DNA of 40,104 bases, from NCBI GenBank assembly GCA_028709235.1, contig JAQVXL010000012.1:1-40104 (forward strand), given 5' to 3'. Source of the DNA: Desulfotomaculaceae bacterium. Its GTDB lineage: Bacteria; Bacillota; Desulfotomaculia; Desulfotomaculales; Pelotomaculaceae. How positions within the stretch are numbered: position 1 is the stretch's first letter; the number at the start of each line of letters is the position of its first letter. Position numbers and translations under genes: made by a program. Below the pieces are notes generated by a model. It saw only the letters and a list, made by a program, of their open reading frames with translations, did not search any database and was not told the origin of the DNA. Below, in pieces: positions 24,884 through 32,259 of the stretch.

Positions 24884-24985
24884 ATAGCAGGTTGAAACCC
24901 GCCCTGCAAGGGGATGCACGATGCCTTCATCCTGCTATCGATAACTGAAATTGCAGGTGCGATTTTAATCGCACATCTTTGCCGG
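24884..24985. repeat. REP-like element
   Basis: GCAGGTTGAAACCCGCCCTGC (about 24887-24906) is followed by a perfect dyad GTGCGATT-TT-AATCGCAC (24957-24974). Both parts match components of the elements at 105 and 2557 but in the opposite order. The 24784-25052 gap holds no supported gene. Confidence 0.65.
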
Positions 24986-25052
24986 GGCGGAGACATACCT
25001 CTGTTTGGGAGCTTGTCTCTGGGGCTGAGGAATATCCAATTAAAGAGCGGTC

Positions 25053-25811
25053 TTAGTCCTGTCCGATGGCTTTTAAGGCCAGTTCATAATCACCCGGTTT
25101 GTCCACATCCACACCCACTTCCGGATGTTTGGAAATTACTACTACCCCTTTAATGCCTCCCAGCAGCCGGCAGACCTTTTCTTCAGCCTCTTTCAGGGTC
25201 AGGGAGCGCAGCAGGAATTTGATCACGAATTTCAGGCCCAGCATCCGGCAGAGACCGATCGGGCTCTTGCGCAGATCAATAATTTTTTGGCCATTTTCCA
25301 CACATCTTTTATACACGGTAGGGTTGATCAAAAAGAGGTTGCCTCCGGTAAAAACCCCTTCTTTTAGTTTTACATATGTACGGTTGGAAGTGGGGAAACT
25401 CTTCTCTACAACCTCTTTCTCAATAACCGGATAGTAAATGTCACCTGTCATATCTCCACATAGTTCGAGAAAATCCTCAACTGCCGGCGGTGTCAGCAGT
25501 GGTATATCCGAGGTAACCAGTAAGATCCTTTGCGCACCCGGCAACACCTTTAACCCGGCCTCGATATTCTCTAAAATACCGCCTTCGGACGGGATCATCG
25601 AGATCCTGTGATCAAAGGACAGACCGGCCAGGTCTTCCACCGGGCCGATGATTAAAACCCTGTTAACCTGCCGCGCCTGCAGCAGCGCATCCGCCACGTG
25701 CTCAACCATTGTTTTGCTGCCAAGGGGAATCAAAGCCTCATGGCGCACCGGACTGCATTCCTTTAAAGGGCCGTTGTTGGGACTGCCGGCCAGGACCACG
25801 GCATCTACCAT
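25053..25811 (-). CDS. MobA-like nucleotidyltransferase family protein
   Basis: A 252-residue GT-A fold protein. It begins MVDAVVLAGSPNNGPLKE, with HEALIPLGSKTMVEHVADAL and LLVTSDIPLLTPPAVEDFLE, typical of NTP_transf_3 enzymes that couple a nucleotide to a sugar, sugar alcohol or cofactor phosphate. The usual GxGxRM signature of MobA is altered (AGSPNNGPLK), so the activity is uncertain. C-terminal residues contain VGVDVDKPGDYELA, common in this family. The start codon overlaps the end of the gntR gene by 7 bp, so the two are translationally coupled; the regulator and enzyme may act in one pathway. Confidence 0.75.
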   Translation of the reverse strand: MVDAVVLAGSPNNGPLKECSPVRHEALIPLGSKTMVEHVADALLQARQVNRVLIIGPVEDLAGLSFDHRISMIPSEGGILENIEAGLKVLPGAQRILLVTSDIPLLTPPAVEDFLELCGDMTGDIYYPVIEKEVVEKSFPTSNRTYVKLKEGVFTGGNLFLINPTVYKRCVENGQKIIDLRKSPIGLCRMLGLKFVIKFLLRSLTLKEAEEKVCRLLGGIKGVVVISKHPEVGVDVDKPGDYELALKAIGQD

Positions 25812-26485
25812 TGACCCTCTTCCTCTCTGATGGCGTTTAACAGGTTTTGTTCAGCGTTTTCCATGTGTTCGCTGGCAAGTGCATTGGCCAACTCCGCGTT
25901 GCGTTCAGATATAGCCTCAATGATTTTTTTATGCTCATCAACAGCTATTTTAAGCCGGCCCGGGATGGATAAGGAGGTCAGCCTGAAGCGGTTAATCTGT
26001 TCTGACAGGTTGGTGATGATCTGAGTCAGCCGCTGGTTGCGGGAGGCCTTGTAAATCAACTCGTGAAATTCATTATCTTTTTTAACAACGGTTAAAAGAT
26101 CTTCCTCGCCAGTGATCAGGTGGAACACCTTTTCAAGATCCTCCATCTCTTCCTCGGTAATTCTTTCTGACGCCAGGCTTGCGGCCAGCCCTTCCAAAGC
26201 CGAGCGGACTTCAAAAACATCTGCGATGTCTTTAACTGAAACACCGGCCACATAAGCTCCCTTGCGGGGAACCATGACTACAAAGCCCTCCAGTTCCAGC
26301 TTGCGGATCGCCTCCCGCACAGGAGTGCGGCTCACGCCCATTTCTTCCGCCAGTTGAATTTCCATCAAGCGTTCTCCGGGCTTAAGCTTACCGATGATAA
26401 TCGCTTTCCGGAGGGAGTCAAAAACCAACTCCCTGAGGGGTTTGTAATTATCCAACTTGATCGGCACCAATCTTGGCTGCTCCAT
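25805..26485 (-). CDS. GntR-family transcriptional regulator (FCD subfamily)
   Basis: A 226-residue regulator. An N-terminal winged helix-turn-helix (about 18-80) contains GERLMEIQLAEEMGVSRTPV followed by REAIRKLELEGFV, and a C-terminal helical FCD ligand domain (about 90-215) has the usual metal-binding Asp/His set, with DNEFHELIYKASRN and DEHKKIIEAI. FCD regulators sense carboxylic acids or similar small metabolites. The ATG (26483-26485) has GGGAGG 8 bases ahead. Two direct copies of TATACAATA lie 22-44 bp upstream and could be the binding sites for autoregulation. Confidence 0.92.
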   Translation of the reverse strand: MEQPRLVPIKLDNYKPLRELVFDSLRKAIIIGKLKPGERLMEIQLAEEMGVSRTPVREAIRKLELEGFVVMVPRKGAYVAGVSVKDIADVFEVRSALEGLAASLASERITEEEMEDLEKVFHLITGEEDLLTVVKKDNEFHELIYKASRNQRLTQIITNLSEQINRFRLTSLSIPGRLKIAVDEHKKIIEAISERNAELANALASEHMENAEQNLLNAIREEEGQW

Positions 26486-26506
26486 ATTTGTCCTCCCTAT
26501 TTAATA

Positions 26507-26529
26507 TATACAATAAACTTTATACAATA
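26507..26529 (-). promoter_or_regulatory. possible GntR operator (direct repeats)
   Basis: TATACAATA occurs at 26507-26515 and again at 26521-26529 (14-bp period), which reads TATTGTATA on the transcribed strand. FCD-type GntR proteins often bind TTGTATACAA-like sites. The repeats overlap the AT-rich promoter area of the regulator gene. Confidence 0.4.
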
Positions 26530-26579
26530 TACTAGTTTTATTTTAACCTCCAGCGCAAATTACTGCAAGTATCAACCTT

Positions 26580-27434
26580 TTATCCATCAACAGTCGCGGT
26601 AACAAACACTTCCTCACCAGCACTTTTATAGCGGTCGGCAATGGCCCGAGCGGTCTCCTGGTCTGCAGCCAGCCCAAAAACCGTCGGGCCGCTGCCGGAC
26701 ATAAGCACACCGAGAGCGCCGGCCTGGATCAGTTTTGCTTTGACCCGCTCAATTTCCGGATGCATTCTTGTTGTTACCGATTCCAGGGCATTGGCCAGGT
26801 TTTGTGCGATGCTGCTAATATCTTTGTCCCTGATGGCGCTGATCATGGCCCGGTTATCAGGCCTGTTTACCCCGGGACCCGGCGTATAAGCCCGGTAAAC
26901 TGAGGCCGTGGAGACGCTGAGTTGAGGCTTTACCAGTACCAGTCCCAGGCGGGGACAGGGCGGCAGCTGCTCCAGCTGTTCACCCCTTCCTGTGGCCAGG
27001 GCGGTACCGTTTAATAGGCAAAAAGGCACGTCAGAGCCCAGCTGGGCGCCCAGTGACATCAGCTCTGACAGAGACAGCCTGGTTTCCCACAATTCATTCA
27101 GCCCTTTTAGCGCTGCTGCCGCATTAGCGGATCCCCCGCCCAGGCCGGCCGCCACCGGTATTGCTTTTACCAGCCGGATTTTTACGCCGGACTTGATCTT
27201 CCCGCGCCGGCGCAGCAGTTCAGCCGCCCGGCAGACCAGGTTATCCGGACCAGGGTCTAGATCAGCCCCCTCAACTGCTAAAATAATACCCCGGCCGGCA
27301 GAAGTGAACTCAATGCTGTCGTGCAGTTCTATTGACTGCATCACCATTTCCACCTCATGGTACCCGTCCGGTCTCTGGCCCAGGATATCCAGAGTCAGGT
27401 TGATTTTAGCCCTGGCCACAGCTGTAATAGTCAT
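26580..27434 (-). CDS. ispE: 4-diphosphocytidyl-2-C-methyl-D-erythritol kinase
   Basis: A 284-residue GHMP kinase of normal IspE length: VARAKINLTLDILGQRPDGY at the N-terminus, the ATP-binding PVAAGLGGGSANAAAALKGL (about residues 90-109), SDVPFCLLNGTALATGRGEQ and the C-terminal LMSGSGPTVFGL. It phosphorylates CDP-methylerythritol in the non-mevalonate isoprenoid pathway. The ATG (27432-27434) has GAGGGTGG 8 bases ahead; a GTG four codons upstream overlaps that site. It precedes the gntR gene with a 94-bp gap. Bacillus also has ispE between yabG/sspF and spoVG. Confidence 0.96.
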   Translation of the reverse strand: MTITAVARAKINLTLDILGQRPDGYHEVEMVMQSIELHDSIEFTSAGRGIILAVEGADLDPGPDNLVCRAAELLRRRGKIKSGVKIRLVKAIPVAAGLGGGSANAAAALKGLNELWETRLSLSELMSLGAQLGSDVPFCLLNGTALATGRGEQLEQLPPCPRLGLVLVKPQLSVSTASVYRAYTPGPGVNRPDNRAMISAIRDKDISSIAQNLANALESVTTRMHPEIERVKAKLIQAGALGVLMSGSGPTVFGLAADQETARAIADRYKSAGEEVFVTATVDG

Positions 27435-27574
27435 TAATAGTTCCACCCTCTTCCAGTAAATAGTTAGCTATCAGGAAAATAAATCCTCCTTTTAGCAATA
27501 AAAAAATCTAAATATGTCTACTGCCACATAATATTTAATAAAGTACTTATCTGCAGAGGGGGCATTTCTAAAGT

Positions 27575-28120
27575 ATGATGCGCGCACGCGGCAGTCAAAT
27601 CACAATCAATCTGGCCAACCGGCGTCTATCCTATTACGAGGGCAACCGGCTGAGCAAGGTTTACCCCGTTGGCGTGGGCAAACCTGCCACACCAACGCCA
27701 ACCGGCAGCTATACTGTGATCAGCAAAATTGTACATCCCGGCGGCATGCTTGGCGCCAGGTGGATGGGCCTGTCTATCCCCACCGGTAATTATGGCATCC
27801 ACGGCACCAACAACCCGCCCTCCATCGGAGGCTATGTTTCAAACGGCTGCATCAGGATGTACAACCAGGATGTTGTGGAGTTGTTCCCACGCGTGGCAAT
27901 CGGCACGCCGGTAGAAATCACTGCCGGAACGGGTGGGGGAGAACCGGTATACCCACCGGCCAGCGCGCCGGGCGGGGGCATTATTCATACTGTTCAGCCC
28001 GGCGAAAGCCTGTGGAGAATTGCCCGGAAATATGGAAAAGATTTGGGACTGATTGTCCGGGCTAATAATATCGAGAACCCGGACGTGATCTTTCCCGGAC
28101 AAAAGATTATAATTCCATAA
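27575..28120 (+). CDS. L,D-transpeptidase (YkuD) with C-terminal LysM
   Basis: A 181-residue protein with a YkuD catalytic domain (about residues 6-118) and a LysM domain (about 137-181; HTVQPGESLWRIARKYGKDL, FPGQKIIIP). The catalytic signature is complete: HGTNNPPSIGGYVSNGCIRM, with His about 75 and Cys about 91. Such enzymes form 3-3 crosslinks in peptidoglycan. There is no signal peptide or membrane segment at the N-terminus, which begins MMRARGSQITINLANRRLSY. Bacillus YkuD has the opposite order (LysM first). The start at 27575 is 12 bases after GAGGGGG; the next codon is also ATG. Confidence 0.9.
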   Translation: MMRARGSQITINLANRRLSYYEGNRLSKVYPVGVGKPATPTPTGSYTVISKIVHPGGMLGARWMGLSIPTGNYGIHGTNNPPSIGGYVSNGCIRMYNQDVVELFPRVAIGTPVEITAGTGGGEPVYPPASAPGGGIIHTVQPGESLWRIARKYGKDLGLIVRANNIENPDVIFPGQKIIIP

Positions 28121-28203
28121 CCCGGCCGGGTTGTTGGTCTACTACCTGCCCCCGCCTAATATTATTGATTTTAGGCACTATCAAACAAAGGACAGGTGGG
28201 GGT

Positions 28204-28923
28204 ATGATCAGCATTGTACTAATGGGACTGGCAGCCGGTCTGGGCACACTTCTTGGCGCATTTCTGGTAACCTGCTGCGGTCATTTACGCCCTCCTACCC
28301 TTTCCCTGCTCCTTGGTTTCGCCGCCGGGGTCATGGCTTCTGTGATTATCTTCGATTTGCTTCCTTCTTCTCTGAATTACGGAAGTTTTATTTTTACCCT
28401 GGCCGGGTTTCTGGCTGGGATTGGGCTGATGTTTATACTGGACCTGCTACTTAACCTCCTCTACCCTGCAAACCTGCGCGGCAAAGGGTACTTGAAGATG
28501 GGCTACCTGATCGCCGCCGGTATTGCGCTGCATGACCTGCCGGAAGGGCTGGCCATCGCCGCCGGCTTTGCCGCGGCTGAAAAACTGGGGCCGCTGCTGG
28601 TTCTGGCCATTGGTGTCCATAATATTCCCGAGGGGATGGTCTGTGCGGCTCCGTTGAGAGCCGGCGGGTACAGCGCCTCAAAAGTGCTGCTGGTAAACAT
28701 CCTGATCAGCCTGGTCACACCCCTGGGGGTGTTGATGGGGCTGTTACTGGTCCAGGCCTCCTCTTTTTTTATCGGCGCCCTGTTATCCTTCGCAGCGGGG
28801 GCGATGGCCTATATCGTGCTACACGAGTTGGTACCTGAATCGCGCCGCCACAGCAGGTTTCTCGCTGATCTGGGGATGTTGTGCGGCTTTTTTTTAATTT
28901 TTGGCCTGCACTTTATCGTTTAA
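28204..28923 (+). CDS. ZIP-family metal transporter
   Basis: A 239-residue membrane protein with about eight hydrophobic helices and the two ZIP signature helices: HDLPEGLAIAAGF (helix 4) and HNIPEGMVCAAPL (helix 5). Their His, Pro, Glu residues form the metal-transport site. It probably imports zinc, iron or manganese. The ATG at 28204 is preceded by GGTGGGGG; an in-frame TTG at 28165 has no site. The 3' end overlaps the convergent YdcZ-type gene by 11 bp. Confidence 0.9.
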   Translation: MISIVLMGLAAGLGTLLGAFLVTCCGHLRPPTLSLLLGFAAGVMASVIIFDLLPSSLNYGSFIFTLAGFLAGIGLMFILDLLLNLLYPANLRGKGYLKMGYLIAAGIALHDLPEGLAIAAGFAAAEKLGPLLVLAIGVHNIPEGMVCAAPLRAGGYSASKVLLVNILISLVTPLGVLMGLLLVQASSFFIGALLSFAAGAMAYIVLHELVPESRRHSRFLADLGMLCGFFLIFGLHFIV

Positions 28924-29359
28924 GAACCAACCACGCTCCCCCGGTCATTAGAAAAAAACCCAAAACCTTGTAATAGTTAAACGGGATTTTATTCAGGCCG
29001 AACAGCCCCAGGTGGTCCACCAGGCCTGCCGTAAACACCTGGGCCAGGATAATAGCGGTTGTGGCCGGCGCGGCGCCCACTTTCGGAATAGCCAAGGCCA
29101 CACTATAGATGATGATAACCCCCAGTACACCGCCCAGGTAGGTGTACCAGGGGGCCTTTGGGATATCGGACAGGCAGCCGTTACCCACCTTGCAGACAAA
29201 TAGCAGCAGCGACACCAGCAAAAGCCCCACCATGTGGACGATAAAGGTGGATTCCCACAGCCCGATCACCTTGCCCAGGGCCGCATTAATACTACCCTGC
29301 AAAGCCATAGCCAAGCCGGACAAGGCGGCCACCAACAATGGCCATATTTGTAAAGCCAT
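28913..29359 (-). CDS. DMT-superfamily YdcZ-type membrane protein
   Basis: A 148-residue protein with five hydrophobic segments, with the DMT_YdcZ pattern SGLAMALQGSINAALGKVIG near the N-terminus and GGVLGVIIIYSVALAIPKVG in the middle, ending MTGGAWLVLKR. These half-size drug/metabolite transporter-like proteins probably work as dimers; substrate unknown. The ATG (29357-29359) has AAGGAGG 7 bases ahead. Converges on the ZIP gene with an 11-bp overlap and no terminator between them. Confidence 0.85.
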   Translation of the reverse strand: MALQIWPLLVAALSGLAMALQGSINAALGKVIGLWESTFIVHMVGLLLVSLLLFVCKVGNGCLSDIPKAPWYTYLGGVLGVIIIYSVALAIPKVGAAPATTAIILAQVFTAGLVDHLGLFGLNKIPFNYYKVLGFFLMTGGAWLVLKR

Positions 29360-29510
29360 GCTCAAACCTCCTTCTCCTTATTTCTTTCCATCTTTTCAGC
29401 CATTATTCTATTAAAGTCTACTGGATGGAACCGCCGGCATAAACAACGGTCGCTGTAACAAATTGCCACATTACAACATAAAATGATCATGAATATGGAG
29501 GTGTGTTACT

Positions 29511-29813
29511 TTGAAACGAATATTCAACCCGATGCTTTTTTTGATGGCCAATACTCCTGATGTGGAAAGAAATATGGAACTCCTGACATCATTACTCCAA
29601 ACGGCAGCTGATTCTGTTAAAAATATTAAAAACGGTTTTGATAATTTTAACGCGACCATGATTAAGGTTGCCGAGGGCATGCCGGGTTCCCACCTTAATC
29701 AGAACAAACCAGCCGGACCGGCGGAACCGGCCGCGCATCCAAAAGTCCCGACAGAACCGGCGCATGAATTCGATCCGGCCCCCTCTATTCAGATGCCTGA
29801 CGAAGAAGTTTAG
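29511..29813 (+). CDS. small hypothetical protein with proline-rich tail
   Basis: A 100-residue protein starting at TTG (29511), with GGAGGTG 7-8 bases upstream. Residues 1-60 are helical (PMLFLMANTPDVERNMELLT, then a second helix); residues 62-100 are Pro/Ala/Glu-rich and probably disordered. I do not recognise a family. The good binding site and the terminator immediately downstream (29849) support a real gene. It is a single-gene unit. Confidence 0.6.
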   Translation: MKRIFNPMLFLMANTPDVERNMELLTSLLQTAADSVKNIKNGFDNFNATMIKVAEGMPGSHLNQNKPAGPAEPAAHPKVPTEPAHEFDPAPSIQMPDEEV

Positions 29814-29848
29814 AGGAGCCTAACGCTACCTGCAGCGCGACAGTCTAA

Positions 29849-29879
29849 ACCCCGCAAATATTTGCGGGGTCTGGTTTTT
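29849..29879 (+). terminator. intrinsic terminator of the small gene at 29511
   Basis: ACCCCGCAAA (29849-29858) pairs with TTTGCGGGGT (29861-29870) and is followed by CTGGTTTTT. The gap 29880-30084 holds nothing I can support. Confidence 0.8.
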
Positions 29880-30084
29880 CCGACGCGCCCGGCAGCGCTT
29901 CTACTCCCGGCACGCAGTATGGCCATTGCTCCTAATGATTTGCCTTATTTTTCCAATGTATTTAACCCGCCATGATGCAGCACCTTATCGCCAATCTGGT
30001 AGTAATTATAAACCGTATCATCATCCTCGGCGCTTCTTTCATGTTTTGCCGCTGTCGGCCTTAAAGATTGCCGTAAATTCTTTA

Positions 30085-30104
30085 GGGCGCCAATTAAGGC
30101 GCCC
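30085..30104 (-). terminator. hairpin after the YbaB-partner gene
   Basis: GGGCGCC (30085-30091) pairs with GGCGCCC (30098-30104) across a 6-base loop. It starts 8 bp beyond the stop codon of the minus-strand gene. On that strand only a weak A/T stretch follows (TAAAGAATTT). Confidence 0.6.
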
Positions 30105-30112
30105 CTGGTGGT

Positions 30113-30718
30113 TTAAGCTTTTTTTCGTTCATCCAGCTGGTCCCACTTCATAATCCTGGGGACTTCCCGCTTAACTTGTTTCTCCTCTCCCGCTGCTTTT
30201 GGGTCGGCATTGTTTTCCTTTACTCCTGCAACAGGCTGCCCGATCCCAGGCGCCGGCTGGACAGCGCTTCCCCCCTCAGTTCCGGCTGCCTTGGCGCCGC
30301 TGCCCAGCATACCGGCCATCATGCTCATCAGGCTGCCCAAATCAACGTTTTGCCCGAGTACGTTGATCAGGTTCAAGAGCGCCGCCGGGTTAATCCCCTG
30401 TGCCGCAGGTGTGTTTCCACCGCCCTGACCGCCAAGCATTTTCATCAACATGCCCATCAGATTTTCCATAGACTGGCCGCCTGCCGGAGCTGTCCCGGAT
30501 GCTGTGGGCGAAAACGCGGGTAGATCTGCCGGGATAGGCAGCGACAGGTTTGATTTACCCCCGTAACGGCGTCCGATAAGTCCTAAAATACTCATCAAAT
30601 TAACGGAGCTGATGTATATAAGCATGGTTTCCTGATCCAGGCCATACCTGGATGTCTGCTCCAGCAGCCTGATCAACGGCTCCTCCGGCAAACTATCGCT
30701 TTTTATGTCCTCAGCCAA
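30113..30718 (-). CDS. Met/Gly-rich hypothetical protein paired with YbaB
   Basis: A 201-residue protein of unknown function. An N-terminal helical part (residues about 1-60) is followed by a Met/Gly-rich centre (ENLMGMLMKMLGGQGGG; GSLMSMMAGMLGSG, about 85-145) and a charged C-terminus. I set the start at TTG 30716-30718, because GGAGGGGGTGG lies just ahead; the ATG at 30737-30739 would translate that binding site as a Gly run (MVGGGG). It directly follows the ybaB-type gene with which it forms an operon. The Met/Gly-rich repeats resemble low-complexity interaction segments rather than an enzyme. Confidence 0.65.
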   Translation of the reverse strand: MAEDIKSDSLPEEPLIRLLEQTSRYGLDQETMLIYISSVNLMSILGLIGRRYGGKSNLSLPIPADLPAFSPTASGTAPAGGQSMENLMGMLMKMLGGQGGGNTPAAQGINPAALLNLINVLGQNVDLGSLMSMMAGMLGSGAKAAGTEGGSAVQPAPGIGQPVAGVKENNADPKAAGEEKQVKREVPRIMKWDQLDERKKA

Positions 30719-30739
30719 ATTGCCACCCCCTCCGACCAT

Positions 30740-31039
30740 TTAAAACAACCCGGGTATATTAGGCAGGTTTAGTCCGCCGGTCAGCTTCGTAACCTCAGTT
30801 TTTATCATTTCTTTTGATTGAGCAATAGCGCGGTTAAAAGCACTGGCAACCATTATTTGCAGCGCTTCAACATTGTTGGGGTCCAGGGCGGCGGGATTAA
30901 ACTCGACCCTCTGCACCTCCTGGTGCCCGTTCATAAAAACCCGGAAGGCCCCTTCTCCTTCATTAACTTCAATGGTCTTATTTTTTAGCTCTCCCTGCAG
31001 TTTCTGCATTTCAGCAAAAATTGTGCCCATGTTCATCAT
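30740..31039 (-). CDS. YbaB/EbfC-family nucleoid-associated protein
   Basis: A 99-residue protein with the YbaB/EbfC layout: an N-terminal helix (MGTIFAEMQKLQGELKNKTI), a central beta-sheet (VFMNGHQEVQRVEFNPAALD) and a C-terminal helix (AFNRAIAQSKEMIKTEVTKL). YbaB proteins bind DNA as dimers with tweezer-like arms. It is not beside dnaX/recR, where the housekeeping copy normally lies, so it is likely a second copy. The ATG at 31037-31039 has AAGGAAGTG 7 bases ahead. The partner gene begins immediately after its stop codon. Confidence 0.78.
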   Translation of the reverse strand: MMNMGTIFAEMQKLQGELKNKTIEVNEGEGAFRVFMNGHQEVQRVEFNPAALDPNNVEALQIMVASAFNRAIAQSKEMIKTEVTKLTGGLNLPNIPGLF

Positions 31040-31093
31040 CGGTTTTCACTTCCTTCTCACCAGATAGTACTGCTTATAAAGTTTATCGGGTGT

Positions 31094-31141
31094 AAAAAGA
31101 AAGCTGTTATAACAACAGCTTCTCTTCAACAGCTTTCTTTT
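31094..31141 (-). terminator. intrinsic terminator of the SPOCS operon
   Basis: On the minus strand AAAGAAAGCTGTT (31140-31128) pairs with AACAGCTTTC (31108-31099) and is followed by TTTTTA. Internal AACAGCTTC copies allow alternative pairings. It follows the stop codon at 31172 by about 30 bp. Confidence 0.7.
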
Positions 31142-31171
31142 CCAGCGGGTTCAGAAAATATGTTTTTTTTA

Positions 31172-32230
31172 TTAAGTCATCAAAGGTACGCATTCCAGCG
31201 CAACATCATCTATCCTGACCGTGTTAGTGTTGCCGGCCGCCGGAATAAATGAGAAGCGGACCATAGCGCTGGCAGCGTTTCCATCTGTCACCGGAGTGGT
31301 AAACTGGACCTGGGTATAAGCCCCATCCGGGATCCCCGTGCTCGACAGGTTTTGTGAGCCGATGCCCACCTGGACGCCATTTTCATCAAAGAACACCACT
31401 TCAGCGTTAAGGGCGAAGGCGCTGTTCCTCGTACCCAGGATACATTCCGCGACCCAGAAGCTCAGGCGATACTGGCGGCCACCCACAATCCCATTGGAGA
31501 CCATCTGGAAAAGGGACCCGGGCAGAAGCGGGTTTAGCATTCCTAATTCTGCCGCATACGAGCCGGAGTGCGCAACGGTAGTTTGCTGGACATTGCTGGT
31601 CCCCCAGAATACCGGGTGGTACGGGTCCGCCCAGTTCTCCAGACCGCCGTCCCTGAGCCGGTTACCGGGCGGGCAGACTTTCGGGCTGGGGCAGATCTGC
31701 ACGAATATCTGCTGGTCCTCTACCACCTTGGCGGTCAACTGGACCACCGCCGTCTGGTGCAGCCGGCTGGGGCGCGGCAGTTCCCAGTTAATATCGACGT
31801 CAATGTTGTGGAACTGGATAAAAACATCGCCTCTGTTTTTAACCTTTTTCATCTCTCTCAGTTCCTGCATTTTGGAAAAGGGTACATCCTCGGCAAAGTG
31901 CCTGACCTCATTTTGTTTATTCACATAGAAAATCTGCTTGTGGATGGTGCCGCTGACAATAACCTTCTTAATCCACACTTCTCTCTCCGGGCTTACTGTG
32001 GGGACCAAGATGATATCCCCGGACGAAAGCTGGTCCACAAATACCGGGGTGCCCTTCAGATCACGGATGGATGCGGTAATATGGTCTATTTTAACAGCAA
32101 GTTCGGGCAGGGTAATGGTGCTGTCCACCACCTGCTCTATATCGACAGCTTCAATTACTACGGGCACTTTAATTTCAAGGCATTTTACCGTAGCGGACTC
32201 TGTAAATAAAAACTGCGAAGGAATAGACAT
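31172..32230 (-). CDS. SPOCS-domain protein with C-terminal carbohydrate-binding-like domain
   Basis: A 352-residue protein. The N-terminal half (about 1-185) resembles the SPOCS (DUF3794) domain of spore proteins (VKCLEIKVPVVIEAVDIEQV, then HKQIFYVNKQNEVRHFAEDV). The C-terminal half (about 190-350) has the beta-jelly-roll pattern of CBM-like domains: DGGLENWADPYHPVFWGTSN, HSGSYAAELG, and the terminal NTVRIDDVALEC. A sugar-binding spore surface or coat protein is a fair inference. The ATG at 32230 has AAAGGAGG 11 bases ahead. It lies 29 bp after the SipL-like gene in one operon. Confidence 0.75.
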   Translation of the reverse strand: MSIPSQFLFTESATVKCLEIKVPVVIEAVDIEQVVDSTITLPELAVKIDHITASIRDLKGTPVFVDQLSSGDIILVPTVSPEREVWIKKVIVSGTIHKQIFYVNKQNEVRHFAEDVPFSKMQELREMKKVKNRGDVFIQFHNIDVDINWELPRPSRLHQTAVVQLTAKVVEDQQIFVQICPSPKVCPPGNRLRDGGLENWADPYHPVFWGTSNVQQTTVAHSGSYAAELGMLNPLLPGSLFQMVSNGIVGGRQYRLSFWVAECILGTRNSAFALNAEVVFFDENGVQVGIGSQNLSSTGIPDGAYTQVQFTTPVTDGNAASAMVRFSFIPAAGNTNTVRIDDVALECVPLMT

Positions 32231-32259
32231 TCTTTAAAACCTCCTTTAAAATTTTTATA

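Noticed and set aside
30719-30739. ATG start (MVGGGG) for the gene ending at 30113
   Set aside because: These codons are the GGAGGGGGTGG ribosome binding site of the TTG at 30716-30718.
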